64,000 nt of DNA from Nocardia sp. NBC_00508. Lineage in GTDB: Bacteria; Actinomycetota; Actinomycetes; Mycobacteriales; Mycobacteriaceae. Made by a program: the position numbers and the translations under genes. Below are positions 28,516 through 36,614 of this stretch, piece by piece (positions within the stretch are counted from its first letter, which is position 1; each line of letters starts with the position of its first letter). The DNA is taken from assembly GCF_036346875.1 (NCBI RefSeq), contig NZ_CP107852.1, positions 4,340,001 to 4,404,000 of the forward strand, in the 5' to 3' direction. The notes below the pieces were generated by a model. It saw only the letters and a list, made by a program, of their open reading frames with translations, did no database searches and was not told the DNA's origin.

Positions 28516-28661
28516 TCGCTTTCGCTAGGGGTTCGCTGCGTTGCGTCAGAGCGTGCCGGCGTCGCGTCCGCGGCACCCCCTCAGGCTAATTGACCTGCGT
28601 ATTACCCGTCGTCATGACGCTCGCCACTGCCCGGAGCATGCTCGTCGTTTTGTGTCGACGG

Positions 28662-29126
28662 TCACAATGCGGGATTCGTTTCGTTCCCGTGTCGGCCGGA
28701 CTGCTCGGCCACCGCATCCGACAATGTGCGCAGGGCGCGCAGAAACACACGCCGATCTCCGGCGGGCAGCCGCTCGAGCAATTGATTCTCACGAGCCTGG
28801 ATATCGCGCTGTGCGCGATCGCGGATGTTCCGGCCCGCCTCGGTGAGTGATACCAGGTTCACCCGGCGGTCCGCCGGGTCCGGTCCGCGAGTGATGAGGC
28901 CGCGCCGCTGCAACTCGTCGAGCACGCCGATGATGCGGGTCTTGTCCGCGCCGATCGTTTTGGCCAGTGCCGCCTGGGTGTAAACGGGCTCGGCGCCGAG
29001 CCCGAGCAGGACGGCGTAGCTCCACATCGACAGTTCATGCCGGTCCAGGACGGGCAGCTCCGCGGCCATGAGCGCCCGCCCGAGCGGCACGATCATCGCG
29101 GCGAGATCGGGACGGGCGTTCGACAT
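28662..29126 (-). CDS. MarR-family transcriptional regulator
   Basis: Winged-helix regulator of 154 residues. The N-terminal dimerisation helices are followed by the recognition region YTQAALAKTIGADKTRIIGV and the wing GLITRGPDPADRRVNLVSL with its typical D-x-R-x-R motif. It is divergent from a DinB-like gene with 51 bases between. That gap contains an AT-rich imperfect palindrome, a likely operator through which it represses both genes. The ligand is unknown; phenolic compounds are usual for the family. Confidence 0.92.
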   Translation of the reverse strand: MSNARPDLAAMIVPLGRALMAAELPVLDRHELSMWSYAVLLGLGAEPVYTQAALAKTIGADKTRIIGVLDELQRRGLITRGPDPADRRVNLVSLTEAGRNIRDRAQRDIQARENQLLERLPAGDRRVFLRALRTLSDAVAEQSGRHGNETNPAL

Positions 29127-29153
29127 GGAATGACGATACTGCTTGGCGGATCG

Positions 29154-29185
29154 TACGCATTAACATATGATAAGCGTATGCATAC
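29154..29185. promoter_or_regulatory. Candidate MarR operator palindromes
   Basis: Two AT-rich symmetrical sequences in a very GC-rich context. TACGCATTA at 29154-29162 faces TAAGCGTA at 29171-29178, an imperfect inverted repeat centred on CATATG. GTATGCATAC at 29176-29185 is a perfect palindrome that overlaps the ATG of the DinB-like gene. The position between divergent genes suits autorepression by the MarR protein. Confidence 0.6.
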
Positions 29186-29789
29186 TATTGAAGGTGAAGA
29201 GTTGCGCGCTCGGCACGCCCGTGCGGTTCGAGTGAGTGTGGACGCCGTCGCCCGCGCGCGCCCCGACCAGCTCGGCGGCGCAACCCCTTGTGCGGATTGG
29301 CATCTCCGGGCCCTGTTGGAGCACATGATCGCGCAGAACCATGGCTTCGCGGCCGCCGCGCGGGGCGGCGACGATCCGGGTCTCTGGACCGTCCGCCCCT
29401 CCGCCGATCCGATCGCGGACTATCGCGCCTCGGCCGACGACGTGCTCGCCGCGTTCGCCGCCCGGGACATCTTCGAGCGCACGCTGCAGCTCCCGGAAAT
29501 CCTGCCCGGCTACGGTTTTCCCGCGGCCCGCGCGATCGGCTTCCACCTGGTCGACAGCGTCGTCCACGCCTGGGACGTCGCGCGATCGATCGGCGACAGC
29601 ATCACTCTCGACGCGGATCTCGCCGAAGCGGCACTGCGGGTCGCCCTCGCCGTCCCCGACGGGCCCGAACGCTCGGCGCCAGGTGCGGCTTTCGCGCCGG
29701 GATTGATTGTTTCGGAAGGAACTTCGGTGCTGGATCGAATTCTGCTGGTCCTCGGCCGCTCACCCGGCTGGCCGGACGCAGCGGCCTGA
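29178..29789 (+). CDS. DinB-like / TIGR03086 metal-binding protein
   Basis: Protein of 203 residues of the actinobacterial TIGR03086 family, related to the mycothiol-dependent maleylpyruvate isomerase N-terminal (DinB-like) fold. It is a four-helix bundle with metal-ligand His residues in DWHLRALLEHMIAQNHGF and FHLVDSVVHAWDVARS. These proteins may be mycothiol- or bacillithiol-like thiol transferases; its own reaction is unknown. The ATG at 29178 has no clear Shine-Dalgarno, so the message may be leaderless. The start codon lies inside the candidate MarR operator. Confidence 0.83.
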   Translation: MHTIEGEELRARHARAVRVSVDAVARARPDQLGGATPCADWHLRALLEHMIAQNHGFAAAARGGDDPGLWTVRPSADPIADYRASADDVLAAFAARDIFERTLQLPEILPGYGFPAARAIGFHLVDSVVHAWDVARSIGDSITLDADLAEAALRVALAVPDGPERSAPGAAFAPGLIVSEGTSVLDRILLVLGRSPGWPDAAA

Positions 29790-29867
29790 TCCGGCTGTCC
29801 GCCCGGCCTCGACCACCGGTTGCCATCGAGTGGTGGCGCAGCGCCATGTGCGCACTGGCCAGGACAG

Positions 29868-30635
29868 CTAGCGAATCGTGTGCAGCAGCTCGGCTGCTCG
29901 GTCGAGGATCGCCGCGTCGGCGGATTCCTCGATCGGCCGCCAGAAGTCCGCGTCCGGCTCGGCGGTCAGCGTGAGGTGCGGTGGCGTGCGCCACGAGGCC
30001 GTCAGGCCGAGACGCCAAGAGTGCAGGTAGGTTCGCTCGTGCGTGCCGGACCGGTCGAACAGGGGATCGCCGACGATCGGATGTCCGGTCCAGGCCAGGT
30101 GGACCCGGATCTGATGGCGCCGTCCGGTGATCGGGCGCAGTGCGAGCACGGTGTGCGCCGGGGCGCGCAGCACCGTGGCGAAGTGGGTGAGCGACGGGTA
30201 GTGCTTCGCGGGAAGCAGATCGGCGTCGTCGACGAACCATCGGTCTGCCGCACGCTGGATGCGTTCCCGAGGCGCCGCGATCCGCACCCGGTTCTTGCGT
30301 CCGACGCTGAGCGGCAGATCTATTACGCCGGTGTCGGGCAGCCCGGTGGCCGCCACCACGGCGAGGTACGCCTTGTCGGCTGTCTGCTTGTTGAACTGCC
30401 TGGTCAGCTCGCCGTGGGCGCCGAGTTCCTTCGCGAACAGGATCAGGCCCGAGGTCACCTTGTCGATGCGGTGCACCGGATACAGTGTCTCGCCCACGGC
30501 AGCGGCCAGTTCGACGATGTCGGTGTCGTGGCGTTCACCCGTCACGGAGATCCCGGACGGCTTGTGCAACGCCAGGATCGCGGCGTCCTCCTCCACCAGG
30601 GAACGCGCGCGCAGCTGTGACCAGTCCGTTTCCAC
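29868..30635 (-). CDS. RluA-family RNA pseudouridine synthase
   Basis: Pseudouridine synthase of 255 residues. The catalytic Asp lies in YPVHRIDKVTSGLILFA (family consensus HRLDxxTSG). Other conserved parts are LHKPSGISV, the ITGRRHQIRVHL motif and the late HPIVGDPLF. It would isomerise a uridine in rRNA or tRNA. It lacks the S4 domain of RluD/RluC, so it resembles the shorter actinobacterial RluA-type enzymes; the target site is unknown. It is a single gene on the minus strand. Confidence 0.9.
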   Translation of the reverse strand: METDWSQLRARSLVEEDAAILALHKPSGISVTGERHDTDIVELAAAVGETLYPVHRIDKVTSGLILFAKELGAHGELTRQFNKQTADKAYLAVVAATGLPDTGVIDLPLSVGRKNRVRIAAPRERIQRAADRWFVDDADLLPAKHYPSLTHFATVLRAPAHTVLALRPITGRRHQIRVHLAWTGHPIVGDPLFDRSGTHERTYLHSWRLGLTASWRTPPHLTLTAEPDADFWRPIEESADAAILDRAAELLHTIR

Positions 30636-30701
30636 CGGACGAGCATAGAAGGCGCCGCCGGACGCAGTACGCCGTCAGCCCTGCGCCGGGTCGAGCACGA
30701 G

Positions 30702-31712
30702 CTACCGGCCGTTTCTGCCGTTGCGGCGCAGCAAGTGCGGACGCAGCCGGTTGAAGCCGCGCACCCGCACGCTGCGAAGGTGCTTGATGTCGAATTCCGG
30801 ATTGCCCTCCAGGGCGGTGGCGGTTCGGTCATCGATCAGTACGGTGCCCGGCCGTGCGACGCCGGTGAGCCGGGAGGCGATATTCACCACCGACCCGTAC
30901 AGGTCGCCGAAGCGTTGCAGCACGGGGCCGTACGCGAGGGCCACACGCAGTTCCGGGGTCCCCCCCACCATCATCGTCGACTCCTGGATGGCCAAGGCGA
31001 TGGTGGCGGCATCGGCGGCGTTCTCCGTGGCGAACATGACTTCGTCGCCGACGTTCTTGATCACCCAGCCGCTGTTCTCGGTGATGGCGGCCGTGGTGGT
31101 GGACTCGAATGCCTCCAGGAGCATGGACAACTCGTCGGGGTGCAGGTGCCTGGTCAGGCGGGTGTAGCCGACCATGTCGGCGAAACCGACGGCCAGTTCG
31201 CGCACCGATTCGCCCGCGGTCGTCTCCGGGTCCAGCGAGCGCGACAGCGCCGCGGCCAGATGCCGTCGCCACGTATAGGTGTTCAACTGTTCCAGCGCGG
31301 CGATCGCGCCCTCGGTGGCGGTGCGCACCGTCTCGGCCGGGTCGGCGTCGGGGGCCGCCTCGGCAATGCGCTCTTCGATCTCCGCGAGAACCAGGTCGAT
31401 CTGCCATTCCGCCAGCCGCGCCATGCCTTGACCGAGTGTGCGCGCGGTCGCGGCTTGCTGCCGTTTGTCGGCGGAGGACAAGACATTCAGCTGCTGGAAA
31501 TTGCGCACCGCCGCGATGTCGGCGTCGGCGTAGTCGACCTCTTCGTCGCCCATGCTCGACGGGAAGCCGAGCGCCATCCACAACCGCCGGGTGAGCGCCG
31601 TCGTCGTCCCGGACTGCGCGGCCACCTCCCTGCGGTTGTACCGGCGCGCTCCGTCGAGCAGGTAGGACTCGACGACCGATTGCACCAAGTCGGACATCTC
31701 GGTGGGCACCAT
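30702..31712 (-). CDS. Class III adenylate/guanylate cyclase-like protein
   Basis: A 336-residue protein with an N-terminal helical regulatory region (about 1-165) and a C-terminal class III cyclase domain (about 170-320). Catalytic elements are metal Asp in VGFADMVGYT, the base-binding and second metal region IKNVGDEVMF, and the transition-state Asn in SVVNIASRL. The N-terminal layout recalls mycobacterial Rv2212 and the autoinhibited Rv1264 type, so pH or lipid sensing is possible but only inferred. It should make cAMP, and the CpdA-like phosphodiesterase nearby could remove it. It ends 66 bases from the pseudouridine synthase start. Confidence 0.87.
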   Translation of the reverse strand: MVPTEMSDLVQSVVESYLLDGARRYNRREVAAQSGTTTALTRRLWMALGFPSSMGDEEVDYADADIAAVRNFQQLNVLSSADKRQQAATARTLGQGMARLAEWQIDLVLAEIEERIAEAAPDADPAETVRTATEGAIAALEQLNTYTWRRHLAAALSRSLDPETTAGESVRELAVGFADMVGYTRLTRHLHPDELSMLLEAFESTTTAAITENSGWVIKNVGDEVMFATENAADAATIALAIQESTMMVGGTPELRVALAYGPVLQRFGDLYGSVVNIASRLTGVARPGTVLIDDRTATALEGNPEFDIKHLRSVRVRGFNRLRPHLLRRNGRNGR

Positions 31713-31901
31713 GCTCCGTACCTTACGGGCAGCGCAACGCCAGGCGGCGGTCCTTGGGCGAGTTCACATATTCAGCTGGCCGACGTTGAGTTCAGTGCGT
31801 GGTCAGTGGCAACGCAGGGCGTGACGTCGGAGGTTATTGCGGGCGCAGTGTGCTCCGATAGCGTCGAGTGGACGGATGACGATCGTGGATTGGAGTGGAT
31901 C

Positions 31902-32720
31902 GTGGGTAAGACCGAACGAGCGGAGCTCGAGGTCGCGGAGGGTGTGTTGGAGCACGGCATGCCGTACTTCGCGATCGGTGCCGGTCGGCCTCTGGTGTTT
32001 CTCCGGTGGTTCACTCCGGACCACGCGAATCCGCGCGGCTGGATGCTCGACTCGGAGATCAAGGTGCTGGCGCCGCTTGCCCGGAATTTCCGTGTTTACG
32101 CGGTGGGTCGGGCGCCCGGCATGACCGAGGGCATCACGATGGGCGAGATCGCCGCACAGCACGCGGACGCGCTGCGCGTCGAGTTCGGTGAGCCGGTCGA
32201 CGTGCTCGGCATATCGTCGGGTGGTTCGATCGCCCTCCAGCTCGCCGCCGACCATCCAGAGGCGTTGCGGCGCCTTGTCCTCGCGTCGTCCGGGTACCGA
32301 TTGGATCCGGTCGCCAAGGAAGGCCAGATGCGCTACGCCGAAGCGGCGTTGCGTGGCCGCCGAGCGATGCACCACATGGCGTTCGCCGCTTTCGCCTCGC
32401 CCGTGGCCGCCCGTGTCGCCGCGGTCGCCATGTGGTTGTTCGATCCGCTGGCCCGCCCGCGGAACCCCGCCGACACGCACGCCTTCATCCGCGCCGAAGA
32501 CGGATTCGACCTCACCGACCGCCTCGGCGAAATCCAAGCGCCCACCCTCGTCATCGGCGGCGAACGAGATGCCGGCTACAGCATCGCTAACTTCCGCCGT
32601 ACCGCCGACGGAATCCCCGACTCCCAACTCATCATCTATCCCGGCGCCAGCCATATGGGCGCGATCAAGCACCAGCGCTTCGCGATCGACGTCACCAACT
32701 TCCTCAACCAGCCCGACTGA
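31902..32720 (+). CDS. Alpha/beta-hydrolase
   Basis: Cytoplasmic alpha/beta-fold hydrolase of 272 residues with an apparently complete triad: Ser in LGISSGGSIAL, Asp in GGERDAGYS and His in GASHMGAIK. The N-terminal part has FLRWFTPDHANP in place of the usual HG oxyanion motif, which is unusual. GTG at 31902 is preferred because GGAG lies seven bases upstream; the open frame continues much further upstream without start support. The substrate is unknown. It is divergent from the cyclase gene. Confidence 0.83.
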   Translation: MGKTERAELEVAEGVLEHGMPYFAIGAGRPLVFLRWFTPDHANPRGWMLDSEIKVLAPLARNFRVYAVGRAPGMTEGITMGEIAAQHADALRVEFGEPVDVLGISSGGSIALQLAADHPEALRRLVLASSGYRLDPVAKEGQMRYAEAALRGRRAMHHMAFAAFASPVAARVAAVAMWLFDPLARPRNPADTHAFIRAEDGFDLTDRLGEIQAPTLVIGGERDAGYSIANFRRTADGIPDSQLIIYPGASHMGAIKHQRFAIDVTNFLNQPD

Positions 32721-32793
32721 CGGGAACCGCAACCCGACGTCCCCGCGGAGGGCTGTCCACCTCATCACGGTGACCGCCGCTGTATAGACGGAG

Positions 32794-33750
32794 TCAGGGC
32801 ATGGGGGTGGGTGTCCAGTAGCCGGATCGGTGGCGTTGAGCCGCGATTTGGGCGGCCGCGCGGAGACGGTGCAGCAGATCAGCGGGGGCGGTCAGGTCGT
32901 CCCAGTTCCAGCGAACCACCATCCAGCCGAGTGCGCGGAGTTGGTCTTCGCGCGTTCGCTCTGCGATGACTACCTGTTCGGGGCAGCGGGGAAGGCGTAA
33001 GGCGTTGTGGTTCTCGGCGTTTCCGTCGAACTCGCCGATGACGCCGAGGTCGGGGAACAGGAGGTCGACGCGGCCGACGCAGACTCCGCTGTCGGTGAAG
33101 ACACGTGCCTGTACCTCGGAAGCGGGGAAGCCGTAGTGATGCAGCATGATTCGGCTGCGGGATTCGCCGACCCCCTCGCTGCGGCCATCCAGGAAGTCGA
33201 GCACTTGGGCAGCTTTGCGGCGGCCGGGTCGGTGCCGGGCTCGCCGCAGGTGTTCCCGCAGTTCGGCGGTGGTCGTCAAGCCGTCGCGCAGCGCGGAATC
33301 GCCGAGGGCGACGGATTGCTCGAAGCCTTCCGATCGGGCGATATCGATGACCGTGCGCGCCGGGGTGGTCACTCGGATGCCCCGGACGAGAGTGATCTCG
33401 TCCGGCTCCACCTGCGCGGAATGGACGACGACCCGATTGCTCAGGCGGCCGCCGTTGATCCGGTTCCTGGTCAGGTGGACGCGATCGAGCGAAATGTTCC
33501 AGGTCGACATCCCGTGCAGCACCGCGGCGGAACAGTGACTGGTGATCGCGGAGTCGGAGGTCGTCTCCGCGGTCGCGAGCGCCAGCAGCAGATGCCGTCC
33601 CGTCGCGCCGAGACCGGAGCCCGGCGAGTTCAGATAGTGCCCGGCCCGCAGACGATGCCACTGTCCGGTGCGGCACAGCCGCCGCAGCTGCTTGTCGGAC
33701 AGCCCGGACGCCAGCGCTTGCCGACGCGAGATCAGTTGCAGTGCTTCCAT
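32794..33750 (-). CDS. AbiEi-type wHTH plus DUF559/PD-(D/E)XK-like nuclease-fold protein
   Basis: Protein of 318 residues. The N-terminal winged-helix domain (about 1-60; ISRRQALASGLSDKQLRRL) resembles AbiEi-type antitoxins. The C-terminal region (about 215-315) looks like DUF559 or very-short-patch-repair nucleases: GRVDLLFPDLGVIGEFDG then REDQLRALGWMVVRWNWDDL, giving a D...E-x-D pattern. Such proteins are abundant in actinobacteria; they are called antitoxins but usually lack a partner, as here. It may be a nuclease or a DNA-binding regulator. The ATG at 33750 is taken. Two DnaA-box-like motifs lie upstream. Confidence 0.75.
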   Translation of the reverse strand: MEALQLISRRQALASGLSDKQLRRLCRTGQWHRLRAGHYLNSPGSGLGATGRHLLLALATAETTSDSAITSHCSAAVLHGMSTWNISLDRVHLTRNRINGGRLSNRVVVHSAQVEPDEITLVRGIRVTTPARTVIDIARSEGFEQSVALGDSALRDGLTTTAELREHLRRARHRPGRRKAAQVLDFLDGRSEGVGESRSRIMLHHYGFPASEVQARVFTDSGVCVGRVDLLFPDLGVIGEFDGNAENHNALRLPRCPEQVVIAERTREDQLRALGWMVVRWNWDDLTAPADLLHRLRAAAQIAAQRHRSGYWTPTPMP

Positions 33751-33802
33751 ACCGACGATCGTGGCGGACCTGGGATCGCGGAACACCAACGCGACTGCCG
33801 AA

Positions 33803-33829
33803 TGTGGACAACACGCCCCCTGTGGATAA
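33803..33829 (-). promoter_or_regulatory. Pair of DnaA-box-like motifs
   Basis: On the minus strand TTATCCACA (33821-33829) and TTGTCCACA (33803-33811) stand 18 bases apart in the same orientation. Both equal known DnaA-box sequences; the second is the actinobacterial form. They lie upstream of the AbiEi/DUF559-like gene. They may be DnaA sites or a motif typical of such genes; two boxes alone are not an origin. Confidence 0.55.
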
Positions 33830-33886
33830 CCCTGAACTACCTCTCCGGGAATTCGCTCAGCATCGGATCGAACATGGTTCGCGACT

Positions 33887-34011
33887 ACTGATCTCGAGAG
33901 AACATGGGTATTTCACCGGGAACGCCCGAACTCGAGCAGCACCGGAACGCAGGACCTGAACGCAAACACCGCGCCACCTGACCAGTACGGCCTAAAGACG
34001 CGGAGAGGCGG
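33887..34011 (-). repeat. Interspersed repeat, copy C
   Basis: Full-length, somewhat diverged copy in minus orientation, from ACTGATCTCGAG to GGAGAGGCGG. It lies between the AbiEi-like gene and the 3' end of a TetR gene, so it is not next to a start codon. Confidence 0.86.
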
Positions 34012-34030
34012 GGGAGCGAGGCGGGGGAGC

Positions 34031-34660
34031 TCAGCCCAGCTGAGCCATCCCAGCCGCGACTACGCGTGCGATGTTGAGCACTTCATCGGCGGTGGGGAGC
34101 GGGACGCCGTCGAGCGCGTGCAGTCGGTCGGTGCTGGCGATGGCGAACATCGCCGAGACCCACGCCGCGGCGCACGCGCGCAGGGTGCCGGGGCCGACCG
34201 GGGCCGGCGCACTCGCTTGGAGCACCTTGGCGGTGACGTCCAGCATTTGGTCGCGCAGGCGACGCAGTTGGCGGCGCACGTCGGGATGGGTATCGGCCTC
34301 CCGCCACATGATCACCCGCAGCACCGACGAGTGATGGTCGCGCAGGTTCAGGGCGGCATCCAGATTGACCAGGCTCGTCGCGGGATCGCCCGGCGCCACC
34401 ACGGTTCCGATGTCATCGATCGGCTGCGTGGGCACTCGCTCGGACATCAGCGCGGAGAGAATCGAATCCTTGGTCGGGAAGTAGTAGAAGACGAGTCCTT
34501 TGGGGACGCCGGCCGCGGCGGCGATGGACGCCGTCGCGGTCGCGTCGAATCCCTGTGCCGCGAAGAGCTTTTCCGCGGCATCGAGGATGAGCTGCCGCGC
34601 GTCGCCGTCGACTTTCGCGCTACGGCGACGCCCGGCGCGCCGGGTTCTCGGCATCTGCAT
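34031..34660 (-). CDS. TetR-family transcriptional regulator
   Basis: TetR regulator of 209 residues. The N-terminal helix-turn-helix (about 20-65) has ILDAAEKLFAAQGFDATATA and GVPKGLVFYYFPTKDSI. The C-terminal ligand domain has no recognisable subfamily. Its ATG overlaps the stop of the SPW-repeat membrane protein gene as TGATG, so the two are translationally coupled and likely share a function, perhaps with the regulator controlling the pair. A second ATG two codons in is possible. Confidence 0.88.
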   Translation of the reverse strand: MQMPRTRRAGRRRSAKVDGDARQLILDAAEKLFAAQGFDATATASIAAAAGVPKGLVFYYFPTKDSILSALMSERVPTQPIDDIGTVVAPGDPATSLVNLDAALNLRDHHSSVLRVIMWREADTHPDVRRQLRRLRDQMLDVTAKVLQASAPAPVGPGTLRACAAAWVSAMFAIASTDRLHALDGVPLPTADEVLNIARVVAAGMAQLG

Positions 34661-35016
34661 CAGTGATGCGGAGCCATGTCGTGCAGACGCCCCGACACCG
34701 TCGGCAGTGCCGCCACCGCGACTACCACCGTCACTACTCCGACTACCCATGCGGTCCAGGATGCGGCCCGATACTCGGTGAAGTCCATGACCCAGGGGGA
34801 AATGAACAGCAGCGCGCCGCACAGGCCCATCACGTAGTCCGCCGCCGCCAACTCGGGGCGGGCCATCTGTGCGAGGCCGGTGAGGGCGATGAGCACGCCG
34901 AGCACGATCAGTGACCACATGGCGTTGTTGTTCGTGTCCACCCAGATGGGTGACAGTGCGGTGAAGATCCCGAGCACGACAGCCAGGAAATCTTGTGCGC
35001 GGCTCTCGGTGAACAT
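34660..35016 (-). CDS. SPW-repeat membrane protein
   Basis: Small integral membrane protein of 118 residues with four predicted helices. It carries two SPW-type motifs, ALSPIWVD (about residue 22) and ISPWVMDF (about residue 73), each followed by an acidic residue, the hallmark of the SPW repeat family. The function of the family is not known. It is first in a two-gene operon with a TetR regulator. A gene this compact and coupled to a regulator may respond to membrane stress, but nothing in the sequence proves it. Confidence 0.86.
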   Translation of the reverse strand: MFTESRAQDFLAVVLGIFTALSPIWVDTNNNAMWSLIVLGVLIALTGLAQMARPELAAADYVMGLCGALLFISPWVMDFTEYRAASWTAWVVGVVTVVVAVAALPTVSGRLHDMAPHH

Positions 35017-35231
35017 TGTGTGCCTCCTCGGGCTGTGGATTGTGTCCTAGTACTTGGTATAGCCCTGATTGACCGCCCGATCAATAGCTGAACGGCTACG
35101 ATTTCGCGCTGAAATCGGCGCGGTTCGACGTGACAGTCCTCACAGAATGGACAACCAAGCAACGGTTAGGGTTGCTGCGTGTCACCGCCTGTTCACCGAA
35201 TCGGCGGTCGGTTCCAGGAAGGGATGGCCGC

Positions 35232-36428
35232 ATGACAGCGCCGATCGTGATCGTCGGAGCCGGCCTCGCCGGCCTGCGCGCCGCGGAGGAACTGCGCCGC
35301 GCGGGCTACGACGGTGAGCTGGTGCTCGTCGGTGCCGAGACGCGGTTGCCGTACGACCGTCCGCCGCTGTCCAAGCAGTTCGTGCGCGGCGAAACCGACG
35401 ACACGACGTTGCGGCCGAGCGAGTTCTACGCCGAGAAGCGCATCGACGTACGCCTGGGCGCCGAAGCCGTCGGCGTCGACACCGACGCGCGCCGCGTCCG
35501 TCTGGCCGATGGCAGCACCCTGGTCTACGACCAGCTGATCATCGCCACCGGCCTGCGCCCGCGTCGCCTGCCGGGCTTGCCGGATCTGCGCGGCGTGCAC
35601 GTGCTGCGCGAGCACGCCGACGCCGTCGCCCTGCGGGCCGATTTGGCCGACGCCGCGACAGCGCTCGTGGTCGGCGCGGGTTTCATCGGCTGCGAACTGG
35701 CCGCGAGCTTCCGCGCGAACGGCGTCGGGGTCGTCCTGGTCGAACCGCAGGCGACACCGCTGGCTTCGGTGCTCGGCACAGAGGTCGGCGAACTGGTCGC
35801 ACGGATGCACCGCGAGGAAGGGGTCGACCTGCGCTGCCGCACGGGCCTCGACACGCTCCGCGGCGATGACACGGGCCGGGTCCGCGGTGCGCTGCTGTCC
35901 GATGGCTCCGAGATCGCCGCCGACCTCGTCGTGATCGGGGTCGGCTCGCGGCCGGTGACCGAATGGCTGAGCGACTCCGGAATCGCGCTGGCCGAGCCGT
36001 CGGCCGGCGGCGGTGTGCTCGCCGACGAGGTCGGACGCACCTCCGTAGCGGGGGTGTGGGCGGTCGGCGATGTCGCGGCCTGGCTGCACGAGACCGGTTT
36101 GCGCAAGCGTGTCGAGCATTGGACCAACGCGGGGGAACAGGCCAAATTGCTCGCCTGCGCGTTGTTCGGGGCCGAACCGCCCACGGCGGCCCGTGTGCCG
36201 TACTTCTGGAGCGACCAGTACGAGGTCAAGATCCAGGCCCTCGGCACCCCGAACGCCACCGACGACGTGCACATCGTCTCCGACGACGGCCGCAGATTCC
36301 TCGCGTACTACTCCCAGGCGGGCGCCCTCACCGGCGTCGTCGGCGCGGGCATGACCGCCCAGGTGATGAAGGCGCGCGCCAAGATCGCCGCGGCCGCCCC
36401 TCTGAGGGAGCTGCTGGCCCCGAGCTGA
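35232..36428 (+). CDS. NAD(P)H:ferredoxin reductase (FAD-dependent, rubredoxin/ferredoxin reductase-like)
   Basis: Flavoprotein of 398 residues. FAD motif IVGAGLAGLRAAEEL opens the protein, and YDRPPLSKQF is the group signature. The NAD(P) Rossmann motif VVGAGFIGCELA is near residue 150, and the second FAD motif VAGVWAVGDVAAW near 275. A C-terminal reductase domain covers about 325-398 (YFWSDQYEVKIQ). Such reductases pass electrons to ferredoxins that serve cytochromes P450 or ring-hydroxylating oxygenases. No ferredoxin gene is adjacent. The ATG at 35232 is chosen because the upstream extension has no family similarity. Confidence 0.9.
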   Translation: MTAPIVIVGAGLAGLRAAEELRRAGYDGELVLVGAETRLPYDRPPLSKQFVRGETDDTTLRPSEFYAEKRIDVRLGAEAVGVDTDARRVRLADGSTLVYDQLIIATGLRPRRLPGLPDLRGVHVLREHADAVALRADLADAATALVVGAGFIGCELAASFRANGVGVVLVEPQATPLASVLGTEVGELVARMHREEGVDLRCRTGLDTLRGDDTGRVRGALLSDGSEIAADLVVIGVGSRPVTEWLSDSGIALAEPSAGGGVLADEVGRTSVAGVWAVGDVAAWLHETGLRKRVEHWTNAGEQAKLLACALFGAEPPTAARVPYFWSDQYEVKIQALGTPNATDDVHIVSDDGRRFLAYYSQAGALTGVVGAGMTAQVMKARAKIAAAAPLRELLAPS

Positions 36429-36564
36429 GCCTTCGCTCGAGGCCGCGACCGTGTTCGGCGCATGCTCGAGCGGCGGCACGGTGCGACCGTCGCGCGGTGG
36501 TAGGGCGACCGACGGCCACGGGCTGCCGATAGCCAACAGCGCGGCGAACGCGCACTATGGCGTA

Positions 36565-36594
36565 CTAGTACGGCCTGAATACTCGGAGCGGCGG
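36565..36594 (-). repeat. Interspersed repeat, terminal fragment D
   Basis: Only the last 30 bases of the repeat (CTAGTACGGCCTGAATACTC and the GGCGG end), ending 20 bases before the racemase start. That just this end is present before a gene suggests it is the functional or retained part. Confidence 0.75.
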
Positions 36595-36614
36595 GGGAGT
36601 AATACGGTGGTCCG

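Noticed and set aside
33803..33829. A replication origin
   Set aside because: Only two DnaA boxes, no AT-rich unwinding region and no dnaA, dnaN or parAB genes nearby.
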